From NCBI GenBank assembly GCA_911728435.2, contig OU452198.1, positions 3,658,001 through 3,722,000 on the forward strand: a DNA stretch of 64,000 bases, written 5' to 3'. The notes beneath the pieces were generated by a model. That model worked only from the letters and a program-made list of their open reading frames with translations, ran no database searches and was not told where the DNA came from. This document shows, one piece after another, positions 25,801 to 35,404 of the stretch. This DNA comes from Apoderus coryli (taxonomy: Eukaryota > Arthropoda > Insecta > Coleoptera > Attelabidae). A program made the position numbers and the translations under genes. Numbering within the stretch: position 1 is the stretch's first letter; each line of letters starts with the position of its first letter.

Positions 25801-28800
25801 TAAGTAGAGGCACGTCAGGAGATTATCAAATGACCATTAAAAAATTATAAAAAATAATAATCCTCCTTGTTTTGATTATTAATATACAGGGTGAATTATG
25901 GATCTCCATCAAAAAAAATGTTTCGTCATATCTTTTCAATGATTAAGTCGATTTATCTCATTTTTCTATAAAAGTGTGTACTGGTGTCTGGCAACTAACT
26001 AACATATTCAGAATTGAAAAAATCCAGGTCCGTCTTCGAGAAAATTCTATATAAGTGTGTACTGGTGTCTGGCAACTAACTGACATATTCAGAATTGAAA
26101 AAATCCAGGTCCGTCTTCGAGAAAATTCTATAAAAGTGTGTACTGGTGTCTGGCAACTAACTGACATATTTAGAATTGAAAAAATCCAGGTCCGTCTTCG
26201 AGAAAATTCTATAAAAGTGTGTACTGGTGTCTGGCAACTAACTAACATATTCAGAATTGAAAAAATCCAGGTCCGTCTTCGAGAAAATTCTATAAAAGTG
26301 TGTACTGGTGTCTGGCAACTAACTGACATATTCAGAATTGAAAAAATCCAGGTCCGTCTTCGAGAAAAATTGTGGGACTGCTTCATATTCAACACTTCAC
26401 CCTGTATATGATTTTTCAAAAATCTGATATAATTTTTTCAGAAGGCATAAATAGACAGTTAGACCTGGGTATTTAAATTTTTTGTTACACTCACCTCACA
26501 TTTCCAATTAAAGATTCATTTTAGAGCCAAATTGAAAATTGGCAATAATGAAGTATCTTACTGTATAATAATGTTTAGTTATTAAAAAGAAATCTTCAAA
26601 ATAGACAGAAACGACACACTGTGCTCCAGTATGGTAGATACCATAATTTGAATTGATTTACAGGTCCGGATTTAAAAATCTGGCATATATGGTACATCCC
26701 AATAATTCACCCTGTATGTAACTTTTTCCACCCGTAATAGACAGAAAACAGATAAAAAATGTTTGTAATAACCTAGTTTTCTTATTTGTTTGAGGAAAAC
26801 TCATGTGTCTAATTATTTTAGTCGGAATGAAATGAACAAGCCAGGGAAATGTTTGTTCATAAATAAAAAAATAAAATAAAAAACAATAACCAAACAATAA
26901 AACAGTTTTAACAATGTGGAAAAAGTAAAAAACAATTTAATAAACATTACGATTATAAAACACAACAGCTCATTAACAGAATTATTCACTGTTGCAATAT
27001 TATCAGAAATGACCCACTGACAATTACACATTTAAACATTCGTCAAGAAAAGTGTATTAAGGCAGATGGATTTCATTTTGAACATCTTTTATAATCGTAA
27101 TGTTTATTAAATTGCTTTTTACCTTGTACCACATTGTTAAAACTGTTTTATTGTTTGGTTATTGTTTTTTATTTTATTTCTTAATTTATGAATAAACATT
27201 TCCCTGGCTTGTTCAGTTCATTCCGATTAAAATAATTAGACACATGAGGTCTCCTTAAACAAATAAGAAAACTAGGTTATTACAAACATTTTTTATCTGT
27301 TTTCTGACTATTACAGGTGGAAAAACTTACATACAGGGTGAATTATTGTGATGAACCAGATATGCCAGATTTTTAAATCCGGCCCTGTAAATCAATTCAA
27401 ATTATGGTATTTACCATACTGGAGCACAGTTTGTGTCGTTTCTGTCTATTTTGAAGATTTGTTTTTAATAACTATACATTATCATACAGTAAGATACTTC
27501 ATTATTGCCATTTTTCAATTTGGCTCTAAAATGAATCTTTAATTGGAAATGTGAGGTGGGTGTAACCAAAAATTCAAATACCCAGGTCTTACTGTCTATT
27601 TATGCCCTCTGAAAAAATTATATCAGATTTTTGAAAAATCATATACAGGGTGAAGTGTTGAATATGAAGCAGTCCCACAATTTTTCTCGAAGACAGACCT
27701 GGATTTTTTCAATTCTGAATATGTCAGTTCGTTGCCAGACACAAATACACACTTTTATAAAAAAAATGAGATAAATCGACTTAATCATTGAAAAGATATG
27801 AGGAAACATTGTTTTGGTGAAGATCCATAATTCACCCTGTATATTAATAATCAAAACAAGGAGACATTTTTTAATGGTCATTTGATAATCTCCTGACGTG
27901 CCTCTACTTATGGTAGAAGTATGTACAGTTCCTCGTGACTCACCCTGTATACAAACGTCATTTAATTGTACATTCTAGCTGGATGCATTGAAAAAGCAGA
28001 AATAAAGCCGCCAAACGCCACTGATACCTAATATCATACTATATAACCCACTATATAAATAAAAACATAAATTATTGAAGACGCCAAATTGTCAATCATG
28101 AATTAATTTTTTTCATAGTTTCCAAACTGTAACCGAGATTTGTAAGAAAAAAAAAAACATGGGAAACCCTTTAGGAGTTGGCACATTGCATGTATTTCAT
28201 AAATCGCCGACGCATTAGTCTAAAACGTCGGGACTTCGCATTACCCGAGTTATTCCGAGCGGCTAATGTGTCGGCGAATTCCGAAAATGCTACCGGAAGG
28301 CCCGTTTAAGAGTGACCACTACCTTATCTGAGAAACTATAAAACAATACAACAAAAAGTTAAATAGGAAATTTTGGTTGGGTTAACTGGAGATTTTTATT
28401 TATTCAATTTTTACATATACAGGGTGGCTCATATTGCAGTGACGGCATTCAACTTCATTATTTTAAATAGCACACCCTATACATATATTGATACATAAAT
28501 ATACCGGGGAAAATATTCACTTAAAGTGAGTCAACTATGTAGTCGAATATAACTATATATATTATATAGAAAATCCAATGAATGAGTTATATTCGACTAC
28601 ATAGTTGACTCACTTTAAGTGAATATTTTCCACGGTACATTTAATACGACGTGCAGGACATGCAATAGAAGAAACACTGCGACGTGGTCTGTGTCTTTGA
28701 TGCCTTCGAACTGAAGGTCGAGACAGCAGAACCACAAAACAGCATAGCGTTTGTGAGTTGGAGGGGACATTGGTGTTTAGTACGCGTTTATGCACTACTG

Positions 28801-31456
28801 TCACCAGTGCTTCGGTAGCTCAATGGTAGAGCAAATGCCCGGAAAGCGTAAGAAGTGGGTTCGATTCCCACCTGAAGCGAATGTTTTTTCCAACTCACGG
28901 ACGTTCGTTTTCTTAATTGGATTTTCGATACATAAATATGTATCTAAATAGATAGAGTCCTAAAAAAACGGACAACTTAAAACAATTTTTTTCGAATTTA
29001 TGGGTGACTTTTCGTCCACACGGTATATAATATTAAAAAACTCACATCCCTAGTAAATGCGAGTAAATAACTTATTTTCTACACTTACCTCTTTCAAATT
29101 TAAACGACTGTAGTTTTCACCGTCTTCATCGACATCGCAGTCATCTTCCAGATTATCAAGAGCAGTTTCAAAGGAATCGACCGTTTCATCAGATTTAACC
29201 GACTCTATATCGTATTCCTTATTCGTATGATCACGTCGGCGTCGTCGTCTGGAATATGCAAAAGAGGATGACACGTTATTTTTATTCCTTAACAAGATAA
29301 AATCAGAGAACAACTAAGGGAGAGAATATAAAGTCTGGTGGGCGCGGCTAGTTTGCGCACCTCATTCGCGCAGAGGGATTCGATGACGTACTGAGTTTAG
29401 ACAGAGGCGCCACACGCAATTTAGTCTAGTTTAGCGTTGCGAGCCAACGGATATTCAGTGGCAGCGTTAATCTGAGATTTTGGATTGTAAGTGAGATATT
29501 GTGTGATTACGAAATTTACATTCTTATCGTTTTTCAGTTAACATGAATAAACCAAGTGTGGCATAGTGTGTTCAGCGAAAGGATGTGCGAACAAGAGTTA
29601 TAACTGTAACTTATCGTTTTTCACATTTCCAAAGGATCAAGCAAGGTAAGTTTCGTTTCGATTAACTTATTGTATTGTATTTTTATAGTTATGTGGTATA
29701 CAGGGTGATGCATTATGTTTGCAACAAACGAAAACTGGAGATTCCTGAAAACAATTCAAGCATTTTTTGCCATTGAACCCATGTCCCCAAATGCCTCGAT
29801 ACAGGGTGTCCAAATTTAGTGGTCAAATTAACTTTTTTGTCCATTTCTCAAAAACTAGCTAACCGATTTTGACAAAATTTTACATGCATTTGAGGACAGA
29901 TAACCTAAAATATTCTGAATTATTTTGGCTTTCATTAACGGTTCATTGGCGTAGATATAGGGGGCATTTGGATAAATTTTACACATAAATTAGTTAAACA
30001 CAGCTTTGACAAGCTTCATTATTTTAAATTATCACTTTTTTTAAAAGAGCAACTTATAAGCTACAAAAAAGTTAATTACGTCGATGTTGGTGTTTCTACC
30101 ATTTTTATGGAAACCGATAAATTGCAAGTTAATGGTAGATTGAAATCAAAATAACGTTTACCAGAAATCAAAATGAAAAATCAAAGTTGCCGTGGAAAAC
30201 GATTTAATAATAACAAATTACTTAACAATAAATTTTAAGGTCTATCAGCACCATTGATGTATTAACTAAAGAGATATAACTATTTACTATATAAAATGCC
30301 CCATACATTAAAAAAAATAGCATATACTCTAAGGTCTATCAGCACCATTGATGTATTAACTAAAGAGATATAACTATTTACTATATAAAATGCCCCATAC
30401 ATTAAAAAAAATAGCATATACTCTATAAGTCTGGGCGACTGGGAGTGGAGGGAATCATCACATATTACATTATATATCACATTATATAATTATATAATTA
30501 TTTTAAATTTAATGCTTATAAAATATACTTCTGTCACTGTCACTTTTTTTTTTCTTTTTTTGGATAGGATTGACTACTTACAGTATTAATTTCAAGAATG
30601 CACGCTTTGCCAGTTTTTAGATATGAGGTCAGCAGTTAAAACTCGCGTGAACATATAGCATAGAGTACGGCCCTGGATCAATCAATGAAATATTTATGTT
30701 ATTTGTCTGTAAGGGTATATAACCATATTGAATCTAAATCTTTTATTTGACTACATATACCTACTAATTTCAAATATGTCGATTTACCTATTTATTGAAA
30801 AAAAAATATTGCAATATTAATATTTAATAAATTTGTTTTATTAATATTAATTATTATATATTTGTAACACATTTGTGCTCGTGTAATATACGTTTAAAGT
30901 GTATATTATTATGAATTATCAATCGCCCCCGTATACCCCATTCGGTAATGTTCGGAATTAACTGCTAGAATTTTAACTGCTGTCTTCACACTGGTGTGTG
31001 CATTAATCTTTGGTATTTGGTATAGTCAATGCTACGCTTAATCTCAAATTATACGAAGTATAATGACCGCTATCGTCATAATCTGTAGATAATATATAAC
31101 CCATCCCATTCTAACAAATTCTAAGATCAAAATTTATATTTAAACGTAACCCACCGAAATACCTATAGTTCTTAAATTTGTTCGTTTACATTTGACTGAA
31201 CTTTATTAAATAAATATTAACTTAGGATATTATACAGTCGTAAGTACCAAAATTTACGAACATACCTCTCGTCCTCCTCATCTATAAGATACTGCAGTTT
31301 ATCGCAAATCTCTTCCCCGCCAGTAGGTCTCGGTTTTCTATAGTTTTTTATAGGCTGTGGTTGTGGTTGATTTTGTTGTATAGCCAAATATGTTGTAACT
31401 ATGGTTACTATAAGCACGCCTGCGATTCCAAAAATCATTCCGAAGAGGCCTGCCAT
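13849..31456 (-). CDS. Rmdn: Regulator of microtubule dynamics (RMDN) family TPR protein, copy B
   Basis: Seven minus-strand exons: 31456-31266, 29248-29089, 24390-24204, 20654-20417, 16426-16324, 15134-15030 and 13902-13849 (345 residues, all GT-AG). Residues 2-26 are a membrane anchor (MAGLFGMIFGIAGVLIVTIV). An Arg-rich, acidic linker follows, then TPR-like helices (NAEIWCKIAKAYHALFEE, SHKWYAILVGC, AHHLLGRFYFELVGLSW, YQDALDHFMLAEKW, AKCNKELGNTTTALKWLNRA). The RMDN family (RMDN3 is PTPIP51) is membrane- and ER-mitochondria-contact-associated. The family FFAT motif is not evident; SFETALD (89-95) could be a weak phospho-FFAT. Copy A at 39985-41480 is its tandem paralogue with matching intron phases. 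The introns hold a Penelope-like element, mariner, satellite, foldback element and others. Exon 5 ends inside the terminal repeat of a PIF-like transposon. The last exon (DAAITKEIHELHRNLYY) is short and less certain. Confidence 0.8.
14052..14830 (-). mobile_element. non-LTR retrotransposon fragment (RT domain)
   Basis: Minus-strand translation in two frames: APLIFSICINDISEGFLSSY, FADDLKIYRAF (catalytic FADD intact), LSLNVGKCKLAVF, then [31 protein letters not shown] and VQRRFLKYLAFKIDGPSRGY. It is a jockey/CR1-like LINE, truncated at both ends, inside the last intron of RMDN copy B. The same family is recognisable at 50580-50800 and 55830-57335. Confidence 0.8.
15140..16330. mobile_element. 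PIF/Harbinger-like TIR element inserted in a coding exon
   Basis: The ends TTGCCGAGTGCACCGAC and its exact reverse complement are flanked by the direct repeat TTA (15137-15139; 16331-16333), the 3-bp target typical of PIF/Harbinger. No transposase was recognised in the AT-rich 1191-bp interior. It lies between TPR-coding sequence ending YNS (minus strand) and ENKLYIAKC, which are contiguous in copy A. The terminal repeat contains GT in CGA|GTGCAC (minus strand, 16324/16323), used here as the donor of RMDN copy B intron 5. The acceptor AG (15136-15135) is in the flank. Confidence 0.7.
16516..16556 (-). ncRNA. hammerhead ribozyme-like motif near a Penelope-like element
   Basis: Minus strand: CTGATGA, stem II GGAG-CTGAGT-CTCC, GAAA, self-complementary ACATGT, cleavage-site C. 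Stem I is weak (AGG/CCT, then mismatches). It lies 0.3-0.4 kb from the Penelope-like sequence starting near 16860. Penelope-like elements are known to carry such motifs in their terminal repeats. The orientation is opposite to the reverse transcriptase ORF, so it probably belongs to the inverted or tandem partner copy. Confidence 0.55.
16860..18135 (+). mobile_element. Penelope-like element, reverse transcriptase (partial, damaged)
   Basis: The frame 16926-17957 reads IYGLPKIHKPDIPIRPVVCY, VSFDVKNLYPSIPPEDCL, FVQKSGLAMGSNLSPLLSEI and YSRYVEDIFAIF, the hallmark order of Penelope-like RTs. The catalytic box is YVED instead of YVDD. Upstream, the frame continues past the first Met but meets a TAG. 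Downstream it shifts frame near 17950 and continues (KKCFSIPFIDNLSYKIQTYF) before breaking. No GIY-YIG endonuclease was seen. The first about 185 bp recur inverted at 19454-19643. It lies in intron 4 of RMDN copy B and is probably inactive. Confidence 0.85.
18136..19453. other. intron sequence between Penelope-like copies
   Basis: Includes a T tract (18168-18180) and an (ATA)n run near 18580. No ORF or known element was recognised. It may be degraded Penelope 3' sequence. Confidence 0.35.
19454..19643 (-). mobile_element. inverted Penelope-like fragment
   Basis: The reverse complement closely matches 16860-17040, the 5' part of the RT region of the Penelope-like element. It ends abruptly at mariner sequence. 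The inverted, 5'-truncated partner is a common arrangement in this class. Confidence 0.8.
19644..20200 (-). mobile_element. mariner transposase remnant (5' half)
   Basis: Minus strand from about 20080: MELNREHFRAIIFCNFRRGL, CMDELN, stop, then RTSVYRWYGEFNRGRSSLQD, REVILQDRHVTYQEI and WIPYNLSIAQKKARVDW. Identity to typical insect mariners is high. One TAA interrupts it, and the catalytic C-terminal half is missing because the element stops where the Penelope fragment begins. The 5' end lies somewhere near 20150-20200. Confidence 0.85.
20760..21190 (+). mobile_element. TACAGGGTG-type end and a LINE C-terminal scrap
   Basis: tacagggtgattcaaattcg at 20761 resembles the ends of the foldback element at 25762. 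At 21085-21180 the plus frame reads RNSDLHNYNTRRGNNIVPRR, a typical LINE RT C terminus. Both are small relics inside an RMDN copy B intron. Confidence 0.5.
21240..23765. repeat. satellite array, about 174-bp monomer, about 14 copies
   Basis: The successive starts of the aatttttt block at 21621, 21794 and 21969 give monomers of 173-175 bp. Landmarks within each are ggacgctatcata, ccttaatgaccgttcc, tttggcatgcaaata and cacgaccccattatt. Variants recur at larger spacing: cataaatttc at 22451 and 23145 (four monomers), and aggacataatc at 22183 and 23051 (five monomers). This indicates higher-order duplication. It is unrelated in sequence to the array at 35.9-39.3 kb and lies in intron 3 of RMDN copy B. 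Confidence 0.95.
23770..24203. other. intron sequence, nothing recognised
   Basis: AT-rich; no ORF, RNA gene or repeat end was identified. Confidence 0.35.
24440..24560 (+). repeat. dispersed repeat, inverted partner at 28195-28310
   Basis: Shares ttcggaattcgccgacacat and tagccgctcggaa, followed by gtcccgacgt and ttagactaatgcgtc, with the reverse complement of 28195-28310. The two copies bracket the foldback element. Confidence 0.75.
24731..24775. mobile_element. micro-insertion (31 bp) with 7-bp target duplication
   Basis: Positions 738-768 of this kilobase begin CAAAGATTAAT and end ATTAATCTTTG, an exact 11-bp inverted repeat around cttgtgtac. The direct repeat atctaat flanks it (24731-24737; 24769-24775). 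Confidence 0.75.
24924..25507. mobile_element. MITE with TAGGGAGTTAA termini
   Basis: The ends TAGGGAGTTAAGGCAAA and its reverse complement enclose 0.58 kb rich in acgtatacg-type palindromic motifs. A second member with the same first 11 bases lies at 42437-42776, and part of the interior recurs at 47600-47750. No coding capacity. Confidence 0.7.
25762..27949. mobile_element. foldback (long inverted-repeat) element
   Basis: The ends TACAGGGTGAGTCACGAGG and its reverse complement lie between TA dinucleotides. The left arm (25762 to about 26960) and right arm (about 27090-27949) are inverted copies separated by about 130 bp. The left arm is about 330 bp longer because its 81-bp repeat is present five times against once on the right. 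Each arm also contains internal CAGGGTGA boundaries (25887, 26397 and 26707 on the left; mirrored near 27336, 27644 and 27833), so it looks built from smaller elements. No transposase. It lies in intron 2 of RMDN copy B. Confidence 0.85.
25970..26376. repeat. five tandem 81-bp units in the left foldback arm
   Basis: gtgtgtactggtgtctggca starts at 25974 and recurs at 26055, 26136, 26217 and 26298, exactly 81 bp apart. Because 81 is a multiple of three, both strands show repetitive open frames (for example CTGVWQLTDIFRIEKIQVRL); these are by-products, not genes. Confidence 0.95.
28195..28310 (-). repeat. inverted partner of the repeat at 24440-24560
   Basis: Reverse complement of 24440-24560 with a roughly 20-bp gap near the middle; see that entry. 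Confidence 0.75.
28502..28637. repeat. 136-bp near-perfect palindrome
   Basis: Arms of about 55 bp (gggaaaatattcacttaaag, then tgagtcaactatgtagtcga) are exact inverted copies around an AT-rich centre with partial ata palindromes. It lies 170 bp from the tRNA-like gene. Probably a small foldback or MITE. Confidence 0.85.
28809..28878 (+). tRNA. tRNA-like cloverleaf with anticodon GGA (possible tRNA-derived repeat)
   Basis: Acceptor GCTTCGG/CTGAAGC, D arm GCTC/GAGC with AATGGTA loop, anticodon loop CCGGAAA, and a perfect T arm GTGGG-TTCGATT-CCCAC. The anticodon stem has only four pairs, one of them wobble. GGA would decode serine, but the variable region is 4 nt, whereas serine tRNAs have a long variable arm. 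So the identity is doubtful; it may be a tRNA pseudogene or the head of a SINE. Pol III A and B boxes are intact. Confidence 0.55.
29304..29700 (+). pseudogene. THAP-domain 5' end, copy 2 (broken, then interrupted)
   Basis: Near-identical to 12281-12678. Here a deletion near 29552 shifts the frame after MNKP, so the THAP finger is not readable from the ATG. The copy ends at gtggtata, where a TACAGGGTG-type element end begins; the same position is uninterrupted in copy 1. It lies in intron 1 of RMDN copy B. Confidence 0.65.
29697..29830 (+). mobile_element. TACAGGGTG element ends
   Basis: tatacagggtgatgcattat at 29697 starts exactly where homology to THAP copy 1 stops, and atacagggtgtccaaattta follows at 29800. 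The other end of this insertion was not found. Confidence 0.5.
30237..30424 (+). repeat. perfect tandem duplication of 94 bp
   Basis: Two consecutive copies (30237-30330 and 30331-30424) starting aaggtctatcagcaccattg appear identical, suggesting a very recent duplication. Confidence 0.95.
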
Positions 31457-31847
31457 CTTTGTTGCTTCACAAACATTTGTGGATTTTACAAAATTATACT
31501 AAGTACCTACGTAAGGAAACGCCGATTTAGCCAACGTTTTTTTTGTGTAAAGCACAATGAAGTCTTTGTGAACAAGTTATAGTCGTAATTTTTGTCACAG
31601 AGTGCATACAAAAGGGTGTGTTTAGTGTTTTCTCCCACATATAAATTTAAACGATCTCTAACCTTATCGTTTTTTTCTTTTTATCGGTGTTTCGTAAAAA
31701 AATTGCTTATTCGTTGGCTAAATCTGCCTTTATATTTAATAGTATATCATACCTGATCAGAGTATTTTATACACAAAGCTTAATGGAAACAAGACACACA
31801 ACTCAAACCGTAAATTACTAGATACCAAAATGTAGATACTATCCTTA

Positions 31848-31877
31848 CTACAACCAAAGATTAATCTTTGCTACAAC
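31848..31877. mobile_element. micro-insertion (16 bp) with 7-bp target duplication
   Basis: CAAAGATTAATCTTTG (31855-31870) is flanked by ctacaac on both sides (31848-31854; 31871-31877). It is the family of 24738 and 47668 with its spacer lost. Confidence 0.7.
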
Positions 31878-31881
31878 TAAA

Positions 31882-31938
31882 CTAAAGACCACATAACACA
31901 CAAGTTATGTGCCACGTTATGTGTTATGTGCTAAAGAC
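31882..31938. mobile_element. micro-insertion (41 bp) with 8-bp target duplication
   Basis: 31890-31930 starts CACATAACACA and ends TGTGTTATGTG (exact 11-bp inverted repeat). It is flanked by ctaaagac at 31882-31889 and 31931-31938. The 8-bp duplication fits the hAT consensus nTnnnnAn. Confidence 0.7.
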
Positions 31939-32857
31939 TAAGCGTAAAATGTAAAAATAAGAAAAATAGGAACACTTTGCTAATGATGGTGGGAAACTGT
32001 GGACGGGACTTCCCCGTATTTCCTATACTATAATAATTATGTAATAGTGCAATGTTGTCGCTTCCTAGATGGCATGAATTATATCATTGTTTTATAAGGA
32101 AAGACAATGATTATATCCATGCGATTATAACGGTCACAACTGTTTTAAATTATGTTGACTCTTGAAAATATTTTACGATAGGTAAGCCTCGTTTATATAA
32201 GAATACTACATTATAATATTATGTTACATGTTCCAGCGATTTGGCAATACAGCACGTGGTGTGTGTGTGGTAGCAGACGTTAATTTCCTTTTATACCAAG
32301 CCAATGGGAACCTTCGTGCGCGCGTCTGCTTGTGATCCAGAGCGCGCTATATTTAAAATGTGAAGTCGTAAGCCGGTTTTACACAGCATAATCATAAATA
32401 TCGATATATTCACAAAAGTTGAATGCATTGTAGACACAGAAATCTTATATTATATATATATACTCTAGAATGATAATCCCGTAGTACAAAAATGTAACCA
32501 AAAGTGTAGAGCTGTCCATAATGCGCATGATCACCAGTATCTTATTTTTCAACAGGACCGGCTTTGATTAAATGTAATATTACTGTTATGTTATAGGTAT
32601 ATTTAAAATTAAATTTTACCATTTGGTAACATTCAAATAAAAAAATGGAATAAAGGAATTTAAGAAATAAAAAATTACATTAAATATCTAAATACTTTAT
32701 TGTCTAACAGGTACAACCCAATAATAATAAATCTAAGCAGAAACGAGAAATAAGTAAAAATTCTAATACTGGAAAATATCTTAAGGACATGAGCATTCTA
32801 ATTATTTATTTTACTATTATATAATATTTGTTTGTTTATACAACCACCTTAGGCGTC

Positions 32858-33522
32858 TTACCTCTCTACAGCCTTCAAAGAAGGGGTGCAAGAAACAGTG
32901 ACTTCACGAATATTTTCCGTGTCCATGTAAACCACTTCCATATCATCCGTACTACTCGCAATAGTATTTTGTGACAAAACATGGTTGGTAGAACTTGTAT
33001 TCTCAGCAATTTCATGGAGGATTATATAATTAAGTATATTCCAGTTTAACAACAGAATTCAAACGAACTTTGTATACCTACACAACGTAGGAAATATATT
33101 CTTGACATACATATCATGCATTTTTGACAGACTGCTTTTAAGTAAACAGTGTCTTGATATCAAACGATTAAGAATTTAACTTCCACTCTCATTTACATAA
33201 TCTCTTCTTTTCAACAAAAGTTTGGGAACTGCATCGGGTACGAGGGTGATCCTCTTGCCGTCTTCTCTACAAATGATATCTTCTGCAGCGAAATGCTTAC
33301 TGCATATGACATTCCCATCACATAAATTTTCTGTACTAGGATCCCAATGACCGCATCCAAACATCATGACTTTTTTTGGTCAAGCTAAAAATGAGTATCA
33401 TGTCAATGGTATCATATTGACTCAAACTGAGACTGTTAGAAACCCGAAACAATAACTTACTGAAAATATTTAATACCAGGAATGAGACCTTCATTTTTAC
33501 ACCACAACACTATACACCTCAT
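32858..33522 (-). pseudogene. THAP-domain gene or remnant
   Basis: Exon 1 (33522-33461) reads MRCIVLWCKNEGLIPGIKYF with donor gtaagt. The next segment (acceptor at 33385) continues HLTKKSHDVWMRSLGS, then stops. The neighbouring frame carries the second half of a THAP finger (NVICSKHFAAEDIICREDGK, DAVPKLLL). One frameshift separates them, so it is either a pseudogene or has an unrecognised short intron. A further open segment, 33052-32858, ends at a gtaaga donor and could be a later exon. THAP fingers are C2CH DNA-binding domains. Confidence 0.5.
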
Positions 33523-33529
33523 TGTTTGT

Positions 33530-34780
33530 TAAATAAACGAACTAAAACCAAAATAACAAATATTAAAAACCATTTTAATCACAAATAGGTATATCTATCA
33601 ACAATTAAAATATACCACGAATAAAACCATAACTCAATTATAAAACCTATCTGAATTGTTGTGAAGCCGACTCTGACAGATATTCCCACTACGAGAAACG
33701 TCATTGCGAAAACAGACGCTGTTGCGAAATCTCTTAAATTTAATAAGATTTGGAAAAAAATGTTTCGGTCATATTGCTGAAAACTAAACAGTATGCAATT
33801 TTACCGATAATATTTAATTATTTGATTTTGTCAAGCAGTTTCGTATGACGCAACATATGGATTTATTTATAAAACAGATAGGTATGTCGCATAAATTCTG
33901 TAAGGCGAACGACAAAATAGTTTTAAATATGGCAGCTCTGTACTGAAAATAAGATATTGAGGAGCATGCGTAGATCGTGAAAACTCTGCATACACTTTTT
34001 GGTATACGGCTGGATTTAATTAGCATTCTAGGGTACATAGGTATATGATATAAGATTTCTATGATTGTATCACTATCACTGTTTCGGAATGTGGCATGGA
34101 GTATGGTGATATGTCCAATTACGTCGGCCACGGACCGGATTCGTCGTCTGCCTTTACCATAATACAGAGTTTTAAATCAAATTTATTTTGGTGTGCATCT
34201 ATATTTGAAGTTGTATTGTACGAAAGGGTATCTGTTGAGAGTTTAGAGTCAAAGCTATTCATCGTCATTCGCCGACGTTTTGTCTATAAATTAGACCATA
34301 TACTCCGGAGAAACAAACAACAAGTAGGAAACAGCAAATGATAAAAATTTATTCGATCACAAATTCATTATTAAAATTAATTTACTAATACACATACATA
34401 AATACTAACAATTATTAACAAATGCATATTTCGGAGACAATATTATTACTAAAAACATAAATTATATAGTACAAAAAAGAACATATAATTAAAATAATCG
34501 TTTTTAACAATATTACAAAAATATAAATCATTATACGTAGTGTCTCAAAAATGTAGGTACCTACCTATATGCTCAAGTTCTACCAAAAATTTGATGAGGA
34601 TTACTTCTCGGCAGCGGCGTTCAATGCACAAAATCAAAAAAGCATTGATTACCGCATGAGATAATTTAGCTATTAATAGAAATGTTCAAAATAAAAACAA
34701 ATTTTATTTTACAATTAAAGTACCTTGTCAGTGCAAGCATCACAAATGTATGTAACTATATTATGTATTTTTAAGTACAG
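33530..34780. other. intergenic, nothing firm
   Basis: AT-rich with no recognised gene or element. A minus-strand stretch, 34290-34110, starts after an AG with KRRRMTMNSFDSKLSTDTL, faintly like RMDN exon 2, but it is not supported by neighbouring exons. Confidence 0.3.
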
Positions 34781-34810
34781 GGTATATTTTACTCAATAGC
34801 TATATCCGTT

Positions 34811-35122
34811 AATTTTGATCACACGCAGTATAGTTTAAATTAGCAAAGTTAGAGCATTTTTTCTGAAGCGTCACATTATGGTGCCATAAATGACGTATGT
34901 CAATCCATTGTCAAAATTTTGACATATGATTAGTTATTTTAAATGGAACATCCTGTATTTTGTATTCTTAATCTATAGAGCTTTTCATAAAACATGATGT
35001 TCCATTTAAAGTAACTAATCATATGTCAAAATTTTGACAATGGATTGACATACGTCATTTCAGGCGCCATAATCTGACGATTCAAAAAAAATGCTAAATG
35101 AAACTATACTGTGATCAAAATT
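34811..35122. mobile_element. palindromic MITE, about 0.31 kb
   Basis: Long inverted arms: aattttgatcac, agtatagttt and acgtatgtcaatccattgtc on the left are matched by their complements on the right, around a centre near 34975. No ORF. Confidence 0.8.
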
Positions 35123-35404
35123 TGAGTACATGCCTCTAATTTTATTTCTTATTTGTGGATTGTCTTTTATTTTCTCTGGGTAAATCTAATACAAATGCCT
35201 TTGCAACGACATCTTTAAGACGTCTGGGAACAGTTGTCGAGACTTTGTGTTTGGCAAGATGTCTTCAAGACATCCATTAGACATTTGTAGACGTTAATAA
35301 CACATCTTGAATCTGGGTGCAATGTCTTTAAGATGTCATTCCAAAAAAGCTTCATATTCAGTACGATCTTCAAGAGTTAGGTATTTGTTTTAAGAGATTC
35401 TGAA

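Larger units (their letters stand above)
31457..32857. other. intergenic, 5' flank of RMDN copy B
   Basis: No gene seen. It holds two adjacent micro-insertions (31848-31938). At 32436, a stretch beginning cacagaaatcttatat has the same first 16 bases as one end of the micro-insertion at 42197-42238. Confidence 0.45.

Noticed and set aside
25958..26419. Repetitive open frames on both strands (for example SILNMSVSCQTPVHTFIEF)
   Set aside because: They follow from the 81-bp (27-codon) tandem repeat in the foldback arm; open on both strands, with no family signal.
32436..32475. Seventh micro-insertion (starts cacagaaatcttatat)
   Set aside because: The terminus matches the family at 42197-42238, but no clear right end or flanking duplication could be defined.
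34096..34341. 81-residue plus frame, and an RMDN-like KRRR segment on the opposite strand
   Set aside because: No neighbouring exons or family match on either strand. The resemblance to RMDN exon 2 is limited to an Arg run and a few residues.
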